A stretch of 15,905 nucleotides of DNA from JANMEX01 sp031423755. Its GTDB lineage: Bacteria; Pseudomonadota; Alphaproteobacteria; Rhizobiales; Rhizobiaceae. Each line of letters opens with the position of its first letter. Position 1 is the first letter of the stretch. Under the pieces are notes generated by a model. The model made no database searches. It had not been told where the DNA came from and saw nothing but the letters and a program-made list of their open reading frames with translations. The position numbers and the translations under genes are program-made. Where the stretch lies: contig JANPGC010000023.1 of NCBI GenBank assembly GCA_031423755.1, forward strand, positions 1 through 15,905, written 5' to 3'. This document shows positions 14,121-15,905 of the stretch, one piece after another.

Positions 14121-14825
14121 ATGCTTGATCCGAAGACCCTTCTCGACCAACTGCTGGGCTCCAACGTGCCCGGCACAACCGGAACCGTGCGCGACAAGGC
14201 TGGCCAAGCTGTTGACATGGCCAAGCAAAACCCGCTGGCAACAGGCGCCATCGTTGCCGTTTTGCTGGGCACGCGCGCCGGGCGGAACCTCACCGGATCC
14301 GCCGTGAAACTGGGCGGCCTCGCTGCCATTGCCGGACTTGGCTACAAGGCCTGGCAAAACTACAAGAGCGGCGCTCCGGCGGAAACTGTGCCAACGTCCG
14401 AACCCATCCTCATCGAAGCGCCGGTCGAGTCGCCATTTGACCCGTCTGCGGCATCGCAGGAAGGCAAGGAATTCGCTCTCGTTCTCGTCCGCGCCATGAT
14501 TTCAGCCGCGCGCGCGGATGGCCATATCGACGACGAAGAGCGGTCGCGCATTGCCGACAAGCTTGCGCTTTCGGGCCTCGACAAGGAAGCGCAGGATTTT
14601 CTTGCCTCGGAGCTGGAAGCGCCAATTGACCTTGATGCGATGATTGACGCTGCCAAGACCGAGGCGCAAAAGGTCGAACTCTATACCGCATCCCGGCTGG
14701 CGATTGAGCCTGAGACGCGTGCAGAGCGCGGCTATCTCGATCTTTTGGCCGGGCGTCTGCAATTGCCGGACGCGTTGATCGAGCATATCGAAGCGACTGT
14801 GTCACAGGCGAAAGTGGCGGTTTAA
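14121..14825 (+). CDS. DUF533 / TerB-like family protein (YebE-like), probable inner-membrane protein
   Basis: 234 residues from ATG 14121. GGAG lies 6 nt upstream of this ATG but only 3 nt before the preceding ATG (14118), and the frame also extends to 14082, so 14121 is favoured. The N-terminal part starts LDPKTLLDQLLG and has two short hydrophobic, Gly/Ala-rich segments (about 39-51 and 60-74: ATGAIVAVLLGTR, SAVKLGGLAAIAGLG) that look membrane-associated. A Pro/Glu-rich linker (85-112) leads to an all-helical TerB-like domain (about 115-228) with AMISAARADGHIDDEERSRI (125-144), whose acidic cluster is typical of TerB-like folds. The cellular role is not established; 'tellurite resistance' labels on this family are by homology only. 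A strong terminator follows 20 nt after the stop. Confidence 0.85.
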   Translation: MLDPKTLLDQLLGSNVPGTTGTVRDKAGQAVDMAKQNPLATGAIVAVLLGTRAGRNLTGSAVKLGGLAAIAGLGYKAWQNYKSGAPAETVPTSEPILIEAPVESPFDPSAASQEGKEFALVLVRAMISAARADGHIDDEERSRIADKLALSGLDKEAQDFLASELEAPIDLDAMIDAAKTEAQKVELYTASRLAIEPETRAERGYLDLLAGRLQLPDALIEHIEATVSQAKVAV

Positions 14826-14845
14826 CTCTTGCGGGAACCATTTGG

Positions 14846-14874
14846 ACCGCCGCCTTGTGCGGCGGTTTTTCTTT
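14846..14874 (+). terminator. Rho-independent terminator after the DUF533 gene
   Basis: ACCGCCGC (14846-14853), loop CTTGT, GCGGCGGT (14859-14866) make a perfect 8-bp stem. The T-run TTTTTCTTT follows. This isolates modA from upstream transcription. Confidence 0.93.
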
Positions 14875-14891
14875 GGCTACTATTGGCTTGA

Positions 14892-15055
14892 GCAAACCGG
14901 CCCTGAGCGCCGCAATGTTGATGGGTTTGCAGAACTGCATATCCAAGCCGGCTGTCTGAAAGACTTACAGCCAAGGAATTGACTGTCGAACATCCGGGCC
15001 GCGGATGCTGGCACCTTCCCAAAACCGTTGAACACGCGCGCAAACCTTGTTTGCG
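14892..15055 (+). promoter_or_regulatory. GCAAAC half-sites and palindromes in the modA upstream region
   Basis: GCAAACC (14892-14898) faces GGTTTGC (14924-14930). Nearer the gene, CGCAAACCTTGTTTGCG (15039-15055) is a perfect 7-bp palindrome with a 3-nt centre, 20 bp before the modA ATG. Other dyads are GGCTGT/ACAGCC (14950-14972) and CATCCG/CGGATG (14991-15007). None matches the known ModE box with its TATA-rich halves. A role in modA control is inference. Confidence 0.4.
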
Positions 15056-15074
15056 GCCAAAATGGATTGGGCTC

Positions 15075-15821
15075 ATGAAACTGATCAAGACACTCACCGC
15101 CGCGGTCATGCTCGCCTTTGCCGCGGGGCAGTCTTTGGCTGCCGAAAAGATCACGGTCTTTGCCGCCGCCAGCCTCAAGGATGTCATGGATCAGGCTGCG
15201 AGCGACTTCAAAGCCGATACGGGAACGGAAGTCACCGTGTCGCTGGCCGCAAGCTCGGCGCTTGCCAAGCAGTTGGAACAGGGCGCTCCGGCGCAGGTGT
15301 TCATATCGGCGGATGAAAAATGGATGGATTATGTTGAGGAGAAGAACCTCACCGTCCCGTCCACCCGAGCCATTGTGGCGCGCAATGAACTGGTGCTGGC
15401 AGTTGCGTCCGGATCGCCGTTGACCGGTGATGTGGCAGCGGTTTTGGGCAAGGACAAGTTCGCCATGGCGGACCCGGAAAACGTGCCTGCCGGAAAATAT
15501 GCCAAGGCCTCGCTGCAGAAGCTGGGTCTTTGGGATGGTCTGAAGGACAATGCTGTCTACGCTGAAAATGTGCGCGTCGCGTTGGCGTTTGTAGACAAGG
15601 GCGAACTCAACGCAGCCATTGTCTACGCCTCGGATGCGTTCGTCGACAAAAGTGTGAACGTGGCGCATGTGTTCGACCCCGCCACGCACCCGGCCATTGT
15701 CTATCCGGCTGCGGTGATGAAGGATGGCGGCGAACAGGCGAAAGCGTTTGTTGCTTTTCTTTCAGGAGAAAAAGGGCAGAAGCTGTTCGTGGACAAGGGC
15801 TTCAAACCGGCTAATCCATGA
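15075..15821 (+). CDS. modA: Molybdate ABC transporter substrate-binding protein
   Basis: ModA is the periplasmic protein that captures molybdate (and tungstate) for the ModBC importer. From ATG 15075 it has 248 residues. The signal peptide MKLIKTLTAAVMLAFAAGQSLA is followed by mature AEKITVFAAASLKDVMD. Oxyanion-contact regions are AAASL (Ser33), SLAASSALAKQLEQGAPAQVFISAD (56-80, Ser60/61), DPENVPAGKYA (133-143), and AIVYASDA (181-188, Tyr184). The C-terminus AFVAFLSGEKGQKLFVDKGF is typical. An in-frame start at 14979 was rejected because it places 32 unrelated residues before the signal peptide. A permease gene (modB) is expected next but only a repeat is seen before the window ends. Confidence 0.96.
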   Translation: MKLIKTLTAAVMLAFAAGQSLAAEKITVFAAASLKDVMDQAASDFKADTGTEVTVSLAASSALAKQLEQGAPAQVFISADEKWMDYVEEKNLTVPSTRAIVARNELVLAVASGSPLTGDVAAVLGKDKFAMADPENVPAGKYAKASLQKLGLWDGLKDNAVYAENVRVALAFVDKGELNAAIVYASDAFVDKSVNVAHVFDPATHPAIVYPAAVMKDGGEQAKAFVAFLSGEKGQKLFVDKGFKPANP

Positions 15822-15864
15822 GAGATTGATTCACATGAATGCAGCGATTTCGATGCGGCCGTTG

Positions 15865-15905
15865 TCCCCCTCCCCCTTGTGGGGAGGGGTTAGGGGTGGG
15901 GGTCC
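15865..15905 (+). repeat. GC-rich palindromic extragenic repeat, cut by the window edge
   Basis: CCCCTCCCC (15867-15875), loop CTTGT, GGGGAGGGG (15881-15889) form a perfect 9-bp stem, followed by TTAGGGGTGGGGG. This C-run/G-run pattern is, from memory, a common dispersed intergenic element in alphaproteobacteria that yields spurious peptides like SPLWGGVRGGG. It begins 43 bp after the modA stop. Confidence 0.65.

Noticed and set aside
14410..15689. Minus-strand frames opposite the DUF533 gene and modA (178 and 269 codons)
   Set aside because: Antisense shadows crossing a clear terminator; Arg/Gln-rich products with no family features.

Overview
The window looks like ordinary chromosome from an alphaproteobacterium of the Hyphomicrobiales (Rhizobiales), probably near the Brucella/Phyllobacterium/Mesorhizobium group. 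The evidence is a Brucella Omp10-type lipoprotein next to a ferrochelatase that closely resembles the Brucella enzyme as I remember it, a homospermidine synthase typical of rhizobia, a DUF882 protein ending in the conserved 'FTGKAVNFL' block, and evenly GC-rich coding sequence. I see no tRNA, rRNA, CRISPR array, transposase, phage gene or toxin-antitoxin pair.

Left half (1-8387), all on the minus strand. In transcription order: pepF (oligoendopeptidase F), pabB (aminodeoxychorismate synthase component I), a pabC-like class IV aminotransferase, a DUF3445 protein of the haem-dependent oxidative N-demethylase family, hss, the omp10-like lipoprotein gene, hemH, and the first 107 codons of a CusA/CzcA-type metal-efflux RND pump that runs off the left edge. 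pabB, pabC and the DUF3445 gene overlap one another (52 bp, then an ATGA junction) and are almost certainly one translationally coupled operon. hss lies 74-75 bp behind and may be read with it. A strong Rho-independent terminator separates omp10 from hemH.

Right half (8543-15905), mostly plus strand. A sigma-54-dependent response regulator diverges from pepF. Its stop codon runs straight into a 145-bp imperfect hairpin, followed by about 230 bp without a gene. Next is a secreted DUF882/M15-like putative peptidase with a long Pro/Ala/Val-rich tail. Then come eda (KDPG aldolase, minus strand), trhO (tRNA U34 hydroxylase, divergent from eda), a DUF533/TerB-like membrane protein ending in a textbook terminator, and modA (molybdate-binding protein). 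modA is followed by a GC-rich palindromic repeat where modB would be expected, and the window ends inside it.

No clearly new multi-gene system is present. The best leads are: the pabB-pabC-DUF3445 coupling; a 29-codon His-ended mini-ORF with a hairpin just before the metal pump in place of the usual adaptor gene; a set of GCAAAC half-sites and a 17-bp palindrome upstream of modA; a nested dyad upstream of the DUF533 gene; and the 145-bp hairpin fused to the regulator's stop codon. All start corrections, motifs and dyads were read by eye; no database search was run.
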